Source: Ampelomyces quisqualis
Taxonomy: Eukaryota; Ascomycota; Dothideomycetes; Pleosporales; Phaeosphaeriaceae
DNA: 64,000 nucleotides
NCBI GenBank assembly: GCA_018398575.1
Contig: JAGTXZ010000011.1
Span: 806,001 to 870,000, forward strand
Direction of reading: 5' to 3'
The translations under genes were made by a program, and so were the position numbers. A model generated the notes under the pieces. The model did not search any database and was not told where the DNA came from. It saw only the letters and a program-made list of their open reading frames with translations. The number at the start of each line of letters is the position of its first letter. The first letter of the stretch is position 1. This document shows positions 25,462-37,200 of this stretch, in pieces.

Positions 25462-27998
25462 ATGTTCAGCACCTTCACTGCGACTCCGGCAGCTCCGGCG
25501 CCGACGTCGCGCCCGCCATCGCGCGCGTCGCCATCTAGACGCAACACCAACAGCGCTATGTCTACGGCTAAGACCAAAGCGAAGCGCCATCAAGTCTCCC
25601 GCGCATGTGACTGGTGTCGTGTCCACCGGGTCAAGTGCGACAATACACATCCATGCCAAAATTGTAAGATTCGGGGCGTTCAGTGCAGCGAGAAAGAGGC
25701 GCCACAGGTCCATACGCTCCCGCAAGCTTTCAGGTAAGATGCTGATGTAATCGTTTTCTTGACCAATCCAGCGCTTTTTCTGGTCTGAGGCTCAAGTTTG
25801 TTACTTGGTAACCCTGCTGATGATTTTGTCTTGGCAGAGAGATAGAAAAACTTCGACAAAAGATCAAAGAACTGGAGGAGGAGCTAGAAACTTCCACTAC
25901 CGCTGGCGTTGACCAGAGCGAAAACGGTCGTGATCTTGTCTCGGGCACAGCACCCTCGAAGTCCTCTGGGCCCGAGGGTATTGTGCTGCGCAACACACCA
26001 GTAGCTCCTCGGCCCGCTTCCGCAAGGCGACGTTACTGGCGAGGCGTTTATGCTAGCCCGAACAACAAGGATACCAAGCAGTACTTTGGACCGTCGTCGC
26101 TGGTGTACTTCATCAAATGGATGGAGGACTTCTTGGCCACGACACTGCAACAGCCTGTGCGTGACCATATCATATGCTTCAACTCGGCGAACAAACCATT
26201 TGCAAGCCCTTTCCCTGAAAGCACACGCGAGTATGCAGTACATGGCGTCCCCAAAGATCAGAGAGAAGCTATCCGATGTACGCGCTACTTAACCACGACT
26301 CAGGAGGAATACTTCCTTGGGCTCTGGTGGCAGTCATACCACAACAGCATGCAGATTCTCAACGAGCATGCGTTTCGAGAGCATTACAAGTCTCTTTGCG
26401 ATGTACTTGGCAGCAGCAGGAAGCCATCTGCTCTCGTTGACCTCATCTGTGCTATTAGCATGCAGTATGGCATCGCTCAGCTGGCCCAGCCAGAGGGAGA
26501 CGGGGCAGAATGTCCGCCCTTGGGCTACGCCAAGAACAGCCCAGACCGACCCCCTGTTGCCTCCGATTATGCTGCGATCGGTGTTGATGATGCGACTATC
26601 GCAGGACGTTGGTACTACTACCGTAGTCAGACACTATTGGAGGCCGAAATGGAAACGCCAACCATTGGCACCGTCCAATGCCAGATTCTTTCGATAATCT
26701 TCCTCTCCAATGCCTCTTTTCAGACATCAGCTCACAAGATCCTGGGTCTGGCTGTTCGCACAGCCCATATCCTCGGATTGCACCTCGAGCCGGACGAGAG
26801 TTTGTCGTTGGCCGATCGAGAATTGCGGAAGCGGATCTGGTGGACCCTGCAGACGCTTGAGATGAAGACGGCCATGAAGCATGGACGGCCACGGACATCG
26901 CCAGATCTGGATTTGTGCTCTCTGCCATCTGATGACTACCACCTGGCCTTGCTGTCCAGTAGCACGACCAGCCGGCCCGAAGGCGTCACATGGCTGACAT
27001 ATGCAGTTCAGACTTCAAAGCTAGTTCTTGCTGCTCATCAGACGCATGTCGCTTTCTTCGACCAATGCAACGAGCTTCTTAATCAGCATGGCTGCGACTC
27101 GATATATGATCATCACCGCGTGCTGGAGGATTGTGCTGGCTTCTTGCAAAAGAAGATTGGATCCTCACAAGGCCTACAAACGTGGCTCAATGGCGTACCT
27201 GACGGCCTCAAGTCTAAGCACAAGGGGGGCGGCGAAGCTTACTCAACCAGTTGTTCAGCGCCGGAATTTGAGCGCTTTGCACCCGCATGGCTGCATCACC
27301 AACGGTTATTGCTCGAGCTTCTCTACCATCACCTATCTGTCAACCTATTCCGGCCATTCATCACCTTTCCTTCCGACTTTTGCACACAAACGAGTGGCAT
27401 AGCAACTTCTAGATTTTCACCAGCAACTCCCCGCTCTCTACCCAGCCTGTGGACATCTGACTCGTTAGCTCTTGATGGAGGGCCGACCCCGATCGCACGA
27501 CAGAACGCACACTCGTGCGCTAGACATGCCATAGCCATGACAAGCATGATACATGACGCTCTCAACAATACAGAACATCTCGCTGGCTGGTACGAAGCAT
27601 TCCAATGGCAATGGGATGCCGCCGTATCCATTGTTGGTTTCATTCTATCGAACCCTGGGGTGGAAGAGATACACCATGACGCCCGTCGCGCCATCGGCCA
27701 CGCCATAGATGTGTTCCTCATCTTCGGCAGGCACTTTGCCATGGCTACCAGCGCGGCTAGCATGATATGCGATCTGATGGCGACCACTGACCGCGTGGTC
27801 GGACAGCGACGTCAGTTGCGCCACGAAGACGGTTTACAGTGCGGTGAAGCTATGGAGCCAGCCTTTGATGCGACTATGATTGATGATGATACGATAAGGG
27901 ATCTACTAGAAGGCACAGTCAACATTACCTACGGAATGGAAACGTTTGGAAATGTAGATTTCTCAGTGCCTGTAACTTCTGGTTATTTTGAGAGCTAG
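25462..27998 (+). CDS. Zn2Cys6 transcription factor with fungal-specific TF domain
   Basis: Predicted 810 aa from exons 25462-25733 and 25838-27998 (104 bp intron, GTAAGA..GCAG). The zinc cluster has Cys49, 52, 59, 65, 68 and 75 in the order C-x2-C-x6-C-x5-C-x2-C-x6-C. It is followed by a short coiled coil (residues 92-110, Glu/Lys/Leu heptads), the usual dimerisation linker. The middle contains a fungal-specific TF domain with the typical RKRIWWTLQ and GRPRTSPDLDL segments. It would bind CGG-type half-sites in the nucleus. It is transcribed divergently from the GMC oxidoreductase and convergently with an alcohol dehydrogenase, so it may control those genes. A second in-frame Met at 25558 would still keep the zinc cluster. 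The regulon is unknown. Confidence 0.9.
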
Positions 27999-28176
27999 AA
28001 CGTCCTAATTACTCGCGACTAGAGCCTTCACAGAGACACAGCACGTAACAAAAACAGTCGCAAAATCTTAGTTTATGTGTCTGCATTTGCCATTTCATTT
28101 TATCTACCCCATTTTTGGAGGACGTTCAAGACTTATCAGCCGAAAGCGCCTAGTTGTCCTTCTACTAGGAACATGC

Positions 28177-29273
28177 TCAAAAGGTCAAAACAGACCGGAA
28201 ACGAACCTTGCCACTCTTCGTTGCCTCATAGCCTTCTTGGAGTTGAGACTGGAAGCTGAACTTTTCCACAATGCACTTCACACCATGAGTGTGCGCGAAG
28301 GCAATGCAGTCCTCTGAATCTTGTTGGTGTCCTGAGTTCCAGCCATGGACACTGACGCCCTTCATAACCATTGCAACGGTATCAAACTCCACGGGCCCAA
28401 GGGGTGCGAGCACAACTAGCTTGCCTAGAGGTGCCAGGCCGGCAACGAGCGGGCTCACGACCTTGGCATTAGGCGCCGTAGAGACGATCATGTCCGCGCC
28501 GCCAAGCTTCCGTAGTGCCTCTGCTGCATCTTGTGCGCTCGTATCGATGTAGTGATGGGCGCCCAATTTCATCGCAAAATCCTTCTTGTCGCTTCCTGAA
28601 CTCAGCGCAACGACGGTATAACCCATCCTGGACGCATATTGGAGCGCAAGATGGCCCAGACCTCCGAGGCCTTGCACGGCAACCAATCCGCCCTGGATCA
28701 CACCCATGTTCCGCATGGCGTTGAACACGGTGACTCCGGCACACAGCAGAGGGGCAACTTCAGCTGGATCTGCGCTTGCTGGAATGCGGACAGCTGCCTC
28801 AGCGCGCACCAGGACATACTCGGCATACCCGCCGTCTGCTGATACGCCATTAACTGCTGCATTGTCGCACAGCTGGAAGAGTCCTCGTTGGCATGAATGA
28901 CAAGATCCATCGTGGCCTGCAATTCCGGTTCTGTTAGTCAAGTAATTACAGGCCTGGAATAGCAAGCTGCAAACAGGGTTCATTTACCTCCATGCCACGC
29001 AGCTCCAATGCGTTCTCCTACTTTGACGCGAGTGACACCATCGCCAACAGCAACAACATCACCCACAGCCTCATGTCCGGGCACGCGGGGGAACAGATCT
29101 CCCAGCGCGCCTTGTTGCACGAACAAGTCGGTGTGGCAGACTCCGCAGGCAATGACTTTCATGAGTACGTAGCCCGGGCCCGGCTGTTTGAGCTCAACAT
29201 CCTTGACAACCAGGTCTTTGCCTTTGCTCTCGAAGAAGGCGGCTTTGTAGGTCTTGGGCAGAGAAGAAGGCAT
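28177..29273 (-). CDS. Zinc-dependent alcohol dehydrogenase (MDR superfamily)
   Basis: Predicted 341 aa from exons 29273-28988 and 28916-28177, with a 71 bp intron (GTAAAT..CTAAC..GCAG) inside the structural-zinc loop. Catalytic-zinc motifs are GVCHTD (Cys46) and the GHE motif (His67, Glu68). The structural-zinc loop reads GSCHSCQRGLFQLC, with three rather than the classical four closely spaced cysteines. The Rossmann NAD(P) motif is VQGLGGLGHLALQ. The family oxidises alcohols or reduces aldehydes with NAD(P)H in the cytosol. The 3' end faces the Zn2Cys6 regulator with about 180 bp between. Because the nearby A-T-R enzyme would release aldehydes, this enzyme could act on its product, but that is inference. 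Confidence 0.9.
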
Positions 29274-29882
29274 AGCTGAATGTGTGCTGGAGAGGTGTGC
29301 TGCTTGCAGAGTATTTCCCGACGTGCCTTTTTATATCATCGGCATGCGTTTCATGTGCAATAGATCGATTGGTAAGCTGGCGCGATAGGTGGGCACGCAA
29401 AGCTCCCTCGCTACTGATTGTGGGTCGTTGGTTCGGAGTCGAGCTTCGTCCCAAAGGAGTAGAGGGAGTGCGAGCAACAGACTAACCCCATCGGGCTAGT
29501 AGTTACACTACCGGTACTGGTATTCACTGTACGGCAACGGCAAGGCGAACAGGGGGCGTCATGCTACCCCAGGCCCGTTAGTTCCGGCAATGCCCGGCGT
29601 ACCGCATATACCGCTCTTGCGTGCTTGCACCCTTGGTCTGACCTCTAACTGCTCTAGGTGGCTGTTCAGCCTTCGAATCGTTATTAGTCCTCCTAATCTA
29701 TGGGCAGTATGGAGCGTCACAACCCCTGTCTCCTCCCACCTAGGTACTCGAGATTTCATCTGCAGCTTTCCATCTTCTGCTCGGGATACTGTATCACACC
29801 CTTATCTGTATACTATTCGTTTTGGTCTCTACTGCGCATATTGCAATATCTTCGATTGCTCACTGGCTCATTGGGTCACGGC
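29274..29882. promoter_or_regulatory. Divergent promoter between ADH and AflR-like regulator
   Basis: About 600 bp separating two divergently transcribed genes, so it must hold both promoters. I see no operator I can name. The open frame of the regulator extends upstream to 29700, but that part lacks protein character. Confidence 0.5.
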
Positions 29883-31040
29883 ATGTTCACCGCGCCACCC
29901 GGGTCGATTCAAATCCACGTTCGCAATGCCTGCGATGCCTGCCACAAACGCAAAATACGGTGTATTCCTTCCAGGAATGGCGGTCCTTGCCACCATTGCC
30001 TCTCAAGAGGCCTGTCCTGCTATTTCCTTCCACGTTACCGGAGTGGAAGACCACGCGTAAACCAACCACTGAATTCTCCGCTGGCCACGACCGATCACGA
30101 TGCACCGATGAGCGCCGCTTCGTATGCGCCCGTCTCTGGTTACACTCCTGACAGTGACGTCTCCGATCGACGTTCGTATAAGGATGTTCTGAGTCCGCCA
30201 GATCGGCAGCTTGAGTACAGGTTGCAGAACTCGGCGCAGACACAGAGGTCACCCTCATTTCCACATGATGCCCTCTTTGACTTCCAACAACACCCCTTCT
30301 CTGGCTTTGCTGCCTCGTCGCATACCTACAAGTCCTATAACAACATTGCGGGCCACGAGAACATCTTCGAACCCGCCCTGACGCCACTTAGCCCTCAGCT
30401 GACCGCTACGCCATGGTCGACACCATCACAAAATCCACAAGACAATGGTTCGAGCTCTGAGCTTCATACCAACGCTATACAAGAATACTCGTTCTCGAAC
30501 TTACTGCAGTCGTGTATGAAGCTGCAGAGACATCTACTAGCAACCGAGAACCTCGCCGATTCTGTCTCGGTCGATGGTAGTATATTGCCGCCACTACAAA
30601 AGACTGAAATGTCAGATTCTCAGCTGCAAGAGATGCTGGAAGATATGGAGGCTAATTTCAAGCTGATACAGGAGATATGTGAGAGAATCGCCGCCTCGTC
30701 TGCGTCAGTCCCGGAACAAGCGGGCGGCCTGCCTAGAAAGCCGAATTGTTCGCTGTTGGACCCGGCCACCTTATCGCTGATCGTGGCTATCATCTTCAAG
30801 GCCCTGCAGGTTTGCAACGTTCTTCTCAGTAGTGCGGGGATAAAGCCTCGTTCCATCGCCGACGTCCTTCGATTTAAGCGATTAGATGTGAGCATAACGC
30901 TTGCTCGGGTGGTAATATCCAAGGTGGAGGCATTGGTGCCGAACAAACTACCTCAGTGGCAAGAGCTTTCCAACATGGTGGTGCATGTTGAACGGCAATT
31001 TTCACACAGGCGAGAGACGATGGAAACCAGTCCATTATAG
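29883..31040 (+). CDS. AflR-like Zn2Cys6 transcription factor, probable cluster regulator
   Basis: Predicted 385 aa, single exon. I chose the ATG at 29883 because it lies shortly before the zinc cluster; an upstream in-frame ATG (29700) adds 61 hydrophobic residues atypical of the family. The zinc cluster has Cys17, 20, 27, 36, 39 and 46 with x8 between the third and fourth Cys, followed by a basic stretch. The middle is Ser/Pro/Gln-rich and probably disordered. The C-terminus has a helical block with the feature LIVAIIFKALQVCNVLLS, like the AflR-type regulators of secondary-metabolite clusters. It lies 820 bp upstream of the isocyanide synthase on the same strand, so it is the best candidate for a pathway activator. 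Its DNA target is not known. Confidence 0.85.
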   Translation: MFTAPPGSIQIHVRNACDACHKRKIRCIPSRNGGPCHHCLSRGLSCYFLPRYRSGRPRVNQPLNSPLATTDHDAPMSAASYAPVSGYTPDSDVSDRRSYKDVLSPPDRQLEYRLQNSAQTQRSPSFPHDALFDFQQHPFSGFAASSHTYKSYNNIAGHENIFEPALTPLSPQLTATPWSTPSQNPQDNGSSSELHTNAIQEYSFSNLLQSCMKLQRHLLATENLADSVSVDGSILPPLQKTEMSDSQLQEMLEDMEANFKLIQEICERIAASSASVPEQAGGLPRKPNCSLLDPATLSLIVAIIFKALQVCNVLLSSAGIKPRSIADVLRFKRLDVSITLARVVISKVEALVPNKLPQWQELSNMVVHVERQFSHRRETMETSPL

Positions 31041-31860
31041 ACTTTCTACATAAAACAGCTAGATGGTGATTCAACAGTCATGAAAACCAATTTTCAAAGC
31101 TCCGGTATTACACCCTCTATGACCCGAAATGGCTCCGAATACGGGTCATTGCTCTTGCTGCAGTCTTGTTGCATGGCTCATCTTCTTGACTGCACGGGTG
31201 TGACTTTTGCTTTACACATGATCAGTGTCATCGGGGGAGTTCCCTTGGGATCGGGCGCACCTTTTTGAAGGATTTTCCAAGTCTCCGCTAGCCTATGCAA
31301 TGAACCTTGCCTATGCAACCTGTCACGAGCAGTCTGACTGGGGCTGGAGGGAGTATGTAAGACATTCTCCCCGTGAAATCGCAATTAGGTCAGGCCTCCG
31401 AAGTGGCAAAAGACCTGTATGATCGAGCCAGGTTCTGGATCTAACCAAGAGCTGACGTCGGACCGAGGTGCACAAAGAAAATGCTCCGCCGATTAGGTGA
31501 GATGTATGACCCGCGTTACGAATTTTCAAGATGCGATGCTAGATTTTCTGCATGGATGCTCACCGCCATGAACTCCTCATGACTGGGGTAACGATAGACG
31601 GTAGTACTCGGTTAGCTTCTCACATGCAAGGTTGACGTGATACTGGGAGTGGAACTCCAAACTATCATCAGGCGGCTCATACAGACTTAGGCGAGCAAGT
31701 CACAACCAAGTAAGTAAACTATATAGCCATAGTCTTGTCCACTCTATGCTGAACACTTCAACTCCGCAAGTTGAACAATCTACAGCTCTTCAATTTCTCA
31801 ACACATTTATTCATCTGGAGTCCCAATTTGACTTCTACACTTTGCAGAACTACGTTCAAA
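31041..31860 (+). promoter_or_regulatory. Promoter region of the isocyanide synthase
   Basis: About 820 bp without a gene between the AflR-like regulator and the isocyanide synthase. A TATA-like CTATATAG lies at about 31720-31727, roughly 135 bp before the start codon. No binding site for a named regulator was recognised. Confidence 0.4.
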
Positions 31861-33164
31861 ATGGGAGTAAGCATCACTCAAACCAACGGCAATGGGTTAT
31901 ACACTCGGCACGAGGACCCCGAGTCCGTCAATGGCGCCAACGTCCCCGTCAAGGCTCTGGAAAATCTTGAACTTGACGATGCCATGGTCAATGATGACAG
32001 CCATACTGGTGTAGCCGAGAAGGTGTTGGAAGTTCTCGGAACGATTCTCCTTACCAAACTACCGGGCGCCCATCAGAAATGGGACCAAGGTGCACCTACA
32101 TTCATCGCTGTCATCCAAAAGTTCGTGGAGAAGGGTGAGCCAATCAAGATGGCTTTGCCCGCCTTTCCATGGAAATCAGCAAACAAGGTCGAAAAGGTCC
32201 TGGGCACGCTACCCGACAAGGCCGAGGAGGTATCGCTAGCACGTCTGAACGGTATCTGTGAAAGCATTCGCAAGTTCTACCGTCCAGGAGCTGAGATCCT
32301 CATCATCTCTGACGGCTTGGTCTACAACGGTATGTTTGTATCACAATCGCTGCCCACAGGCAGCCTCCCCCGCGCTGCTGAGCACTAACTAATTCGTCTG
32401 TCTCATCATAGACTTGCTCACTGTCTCGGACCGAGACACATGGGCTTACGGAGAAACTCTTCGCGAGATGGCTGTAAAGAAGAACTTCAAGAACCTCCGA
32501 TTCAGCCGCCTCAAGGATTTGGTCGATATGCCTGGTCTCCCAGACGAGCTCGACGAGGTCACCTATGTTGCAAATGCGACCAACTTCAGACGAGCTCTGA
32601 TTAACCAATTCGGAGACCCTAACTTCGATGCCACTCGGGAGATTGCCGAGAAGGAAGATACACGGTTGACTTACCAGGGCTACTCCCGCAACTTGGGCCA
32701 CGATCTTCGCTTCATCTTCAACCGCAGCGAGTCGAGGAGCGGCAAGCAGTACAAGAGGGATGTCAAGTATCTCAGCAAGCAGATGATTATCCGTGGAGAT
32801 GTAAGTTATTCATCACTGCCAGGTACCAAGACTTGGAAGAAGTGTGCTAATTGATACATAGGCATTCGCAAGAGCTACAAAGAAGTATGCGCCAGATCAC
32901 CTCCGCTTGTCCATCCACCAGTCGACTGGTGAACACAAAGTATCCATCAGCCTGCTGCCAACGACCGGCATGTATACAACGCCATGGCACTGTTGTGTGG
33001 CGTTCAAGAATGATGGTACCATCGTCAGTCGACCCAAGATTGAGTTCGAGTTTGACCCAACGTTCGATCTCGTCTACGAGAACGGCCAGCCCAGCTACTA
33101 CCAGGAAAGGTCATCCACAGAGATGACGGAGCTGGATTTGCAGGAGGAGGACGACGACGAGTAA
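31861..33164 (+). CDS. Isocyanide synthase (DIT1/PvcA family)
   Basis: Predicted 386 aa from exons 31861-32329, 32412-32800 and 32862-33164 (introns 82 and 61 bp, GTATGT and GTAAGT donors). The family core is clear: ALPAFPWKSANK then KVLGTLPDKAEEVSLARLN (about residues 98-130), and RPGAEILIISDGLVYND (about 141-157). A C-terminal TPWHCCV motif lies near the end of the fold, with an acidic tail (EEDDDE). Members (bacterial PvcA and IsnA, yeast Dit1, Aspergillus XanB) act on an amino acid, typically Tyr, Trp or Val. In PvcA and IsnA the amine becomes an isonitrile using a carbon from a pentose phosphate. This copy is stand-alone, without a fused oxygenase or NRPS module. The start at 31861 is preferred over the in-frame ATG at 31771, which adds a non-conserved stretch. 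The amino-acid substrate cannot be predicted. Confidence 0.92.
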
Positions 33165-34218
33165 ATGGAAGCTGAGCTCCTTGTGATTGATTGCAAATAT
33201 TAGGGTATAGACGTGATGGAATTAAGGTGCTGCAAGATCGATTAGTGGGTCGCAGGCTAGCAGCTAAAATGGACAAAATTTCGCACATACAAGTCAATTG
33301 CCTCGATTCTTGCCCTTGTGCTATCAAACAACTTGTTCGCACGTGCTAAGGCACTGGAAGCCTTGCTCTCCTCAGTTTGGCCTAGCGTCATTCTGTCTTC
33401 TCATAAGCCCGTCATAGCTCATAATACCACTTCAGTTTGTGGATATCATCATTGCCTCAACCGACTAAATTTGTCACAACCCGTCACAGTCCGTGAGTAG
33501 AACCTGTTACCTGGCTGACTGACTTGCACAACTGGCCAATTTGTTACAAATCCAGGAATTCGTCGCAAGCCGCGGATGCACTAATCAAGTGTTGTACGTC
33601 GCATCATTTGAAGTTCGGCGATCGCCACGTGCACGGGCACGGTAGCAGTTCAGCCCCAGGACGCGCATGTCTTATGCTGTGCAACATAATCGACATAATC
33701 ATCATTGCAATCGTGATTGTTTGCTTGTTTTCTCGCTCTCCCCACAATAGCCTTCAGTCTCAGAAAAGCTAGACTTGCCCAGAGAGGCAAACTGCTGCAA
33801 ATAGGTGGGCCCACCTGCTCTGACGCTCTGACTCAGGTGTCATTGCAGCTTGCGGAGTGCCATAGTACGAACACTCCGCCTGCATGGTATCACACCGCCT
33901 ACAGGCGTAAGCACGGCATGCAAGGTGTTAAACCGTCTGTAGGGTATTATACCGTCTGCAGAAATTTACTTCCCTTGCAGGGTTTTACTTCCTTTGTAGG
34001 GTATTACGCCGTCTTACTATCCGTCTTGCAGCCTTGGCGATGGAGGCAACTTCAACAAGCACAATGCGAGAAAATCTTCAAGTCATGTTGCGTGCAAGAT
34101 AGAGGAAGTGACTCTATGACATCGCTGTAGGTATATTAGGGACGAAAGCCACGTAACTTGGCCCATTTTAGGTACGAATCGAAGATTCCACCCAAAGCCA
34201 AGTTGCATCTCCATCAGT
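33165..34218 (+). promoter_or_regulatory. Promoter region of the NRPS-like gene with degenerate repeats
   Basis: About 1.05 kb without a gene. It holds three loose copies of an AATTTGTCACAA-like stretch (33467-33483, 33536-33552, 33556-33572), then a 19-bp-period tandem array listed separately, ending about 190 bp before the start codon. Confidence 0.5.
33886..34031 (+). repeat. 19-bp degenerate tandem repeat upstream of the NRPS-like gene
   Basis: Five head-to-tail units with exact 19-bp spacing at 33924, 33943, 33962, 33981 and 34000, approximate consensus GGTATTACACCGTCTGCAG. One further unit lies at 33886-33904 and a partial one at 34019-34031. Units differ at several bases but keep the period, so this is an old minisatellite or a repeated protein-binding array. 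Confidence 0.8.
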
Positions 34219-37200
34219 ATGCCTGGCTCAAAGGACTATGGAAGACGCCTCATCGTCACGATCGTGGACGATCAGGCTCGCGATGAGCCGGACCATGTTG
34301 TCTATCGTCTCCCCCTCACCAGCAATGTGGCCGAAGGCTTTCGCGACATCACCGCATCGACGCTCTCCAATGCGGTAAACAGGACTGCAAGCTGGCTTGA
34401 ATCGCAGTTGGGAAAGGGCTCCTCGTTCCCAACGATCGGATACATTGGGCCTCGTAAGACCACTTACGCATTGCTTTGAATCCACCTACATATAGTCTCT
34501 GACGTATTGTGAGCCAGACAACGATTTCCGTTACATCCTTCTGATTCTCGGGTGTCAAAAGGCAGGCTACACGGTATGTCGACCTTCAAAAATTGGCTAT
34601 GTGTACCATATACTCACAGTGTCAATGATAGGCGCTTCTGCCCTCCCCACGCAACAGTATCGAAGCAACAGTGGCCATCTTGAATCGAGCCAACACCAAT
34701 ATCTGGGTAACTCCAGAAGAGCGTCCAGATGTACTGTCAGGCTTTCTCGCAGCTCGACCAATGAATGTCATAGTGATTCCCACAATCGACGAGCTTCTGA
34801 ACAGCGAAAAAGCCCCAGAATATCCTTACACTAAGACGTTCCAAGAGGCATCTGAGGATCCTTTCCTGGTACTACACACTTCCGGTTCAACAGGTCTTCC
34901 TAAGCCGATCATTTGGAAAAACTCTCTAGTCGGAACGGTCGATGCATATCGTCTTTTAGACCCGAAAGAGAGCAATGGACTTCCTCCTTGGACGTCCATC
35001 TTTACCGAAGGCGACTTGTATTACTCTGCATTCCCACTTTATCATGTCAGTGTACTCCTATCTCTGCGCATGGATGAGGCGTAATGTCTATATCCCATGC
35101 TAACGAATCATGAATCTATAGGGAGCGGGGTTGATCATGAACATCCTCATCAGAGCTTTTTACGGCACCACCAACGTTATCAGTCCATTCGGAGTGCTCT
35201 CGACAATCAATGTAATTGATGCACTCCTTGACTGCTCAGAAATCAAAACCTGGAGTATCATGCCGTCCATCATTGATGAGATTGGAGAGACACCATCCGT
35301 TTCAGCTAAATTCAAGGGCCACAACGCCATTGTCGCATCTGGAGGTACGAAGCTTCCCTCCCTGGTGTGTTAATCGGTTTCTCACATATTGTTAGGTCCC
35401 GTCACATTTGGCAGCGCCGAAAAGGCCGCCGCAGCTGTTAGAGTCGTAAATCTCACCGGCACAACTGAAGCCATGTTTCAGGGCATGGTCTTGGTGGATC
35501 GAGAAGACTGGATTTACTTTTCATTCCACCCGCGGGCCGGGTTCGAGTTCAGAAAGCTCGAGGAAGGTATCTATGAGCATTGGGCGCATCGCGACGAGAA
35601 AAACAAGGAACTTTTTCAAGGGCTCTTCCACACGTTCGCGGATATTGATGAGTTCTGCTATAAGGATCTGTACGAGCCGCATCCAACAAAGCCAGACACG
35701 TGGCTTTACAGGGGAAGGACGGACGAACTGCTCGTTCTATCAAACGGAGAGAAGGTCCGCCCCTTGGCTATGGAAGCTATCATCAACAGTCACCCAGAAG
35801 TTAGCTCTTGCCTCATGGTACGTGCTTCCTCGAGAGACATTTCATTTGGTAGCAGTCCACTGACTCAGCCGGTTTCAACAGATTGGAACAGGATATGTAA
35901 TGGCATCCCTCCTCATCGAGCTCGCAAATCCAGAGCCATCGTCTCCAGCAGAGCGTGAAAAGCTCCTGGACAGCATCTTGGAGAATGTCCATGCTGCAAA
36001 TGCTATCGCGAGTCAGCACGCACGCATTTTCAGAGAGTACATTTGGTTCACTAAGCCTGAGAAACCTTTCGTCCGTACCGACAAGAGAACCGTCAAGCGG
36101 CGCGACACCGTTCTCCTCTACGAGAACGAGATTGAGGAGTTCTACCGCCATGTGGAAAGAGATGGCAATCTTAACGCTGATGTAGATCTAAGCTCAGTCA
36201 GCAGTATTGCCAAAGAGATCCGTCGCCTACTTGGGGCTGCCGACGTGTCTGCTGCTGATCAGATTTCTGGGGATGAAGATCTCTTGCACGCTGGGGTGGA
36301 CTCTTTGGCAGCGGCCAGCATCACCAATTCTTTCCGTTCAGCCCTGAAGAAGCGCAACATTGTTGTTGAAGGCGAGGGGCTCGCCATGAGCGCTAAATTT
36401 GTCTACAGCCACCCAAGCATCAACGCACTTGCGGAAGCGCTATTTGGTATCGTTGAAAAGAAAGGCATTTCGGACGATTCTGTGGCGCTCCAGACGAAGA
36501 AGATAGACGAGTTTCTCGCCAAATACGGTGCTAGTCACGGACGTAACGAATCGAAGCACCAGAATGGCCATGTCGTCTCCAACGGCACACGAGGCGGAAG
36601 CAAAACTGTCATGCTGACGGGCAGCACGGGATCCCTGGGTTCCTACATGCTCGACTCCCTTTTGCGGCAAGGAGAAGTTAAGAAGATGTATTGCTTGAAC
36701 CGAGCTGATGATGGCAAGACCAAGCAAACTTCACAGAGCGAACAAAGGGGTCTGAGCACGGACTGGCCATCGGACAGGGTTGAGTTCCTCCAGGTCGATT
36801 TGTCGAAGCCAAACTTTGGGTTGCGTGAGGACGCTTACCGCAATCTCCTCAACCAGACCACGCACATTATCCGTAAGTATAGTGATCCCGTTTCCCCCAA
36901 AGCTTGCCCCATAGCCGTTCATTTACCGAATTTTCCCTGTCAAACGCGTTAGCTCACAGATAGTGGCAGATTCTCAATGGCCTGTGAATTACAACTGGGA
37001 CATAACATCATTTGAGCCTCAGATTGGAGGCCTGCGCAACTTGATCGATTTTGCTCATGCAAGTACCCACAATGCCTCGCTGTTCTTCATATCTAGCGTT
37101 GGTACAGTCAACCATTTGCGCCCGGATGACGGCACAATCCCCGAGGCGCCACACTGGAATTATCTTGACTCTGTCAACGGCTATGGTGCGTCAAAGCACG

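Noticed and set aside
29700..29882. Upstream extension of the AflR-like regulator frame
   Set aside because: It adds 61 mostly hydrophobic residues before the zinc cluster, unlike family members. The Met at 29883 gives a normal N-terminus.
31771..31860. Earlier ATG in frame with the isocyanide synthase
   Set aside because: It adds 30 non-conserved residues. MGVSITQ at 31861 is a better start and leaves a normal 5' UTR.
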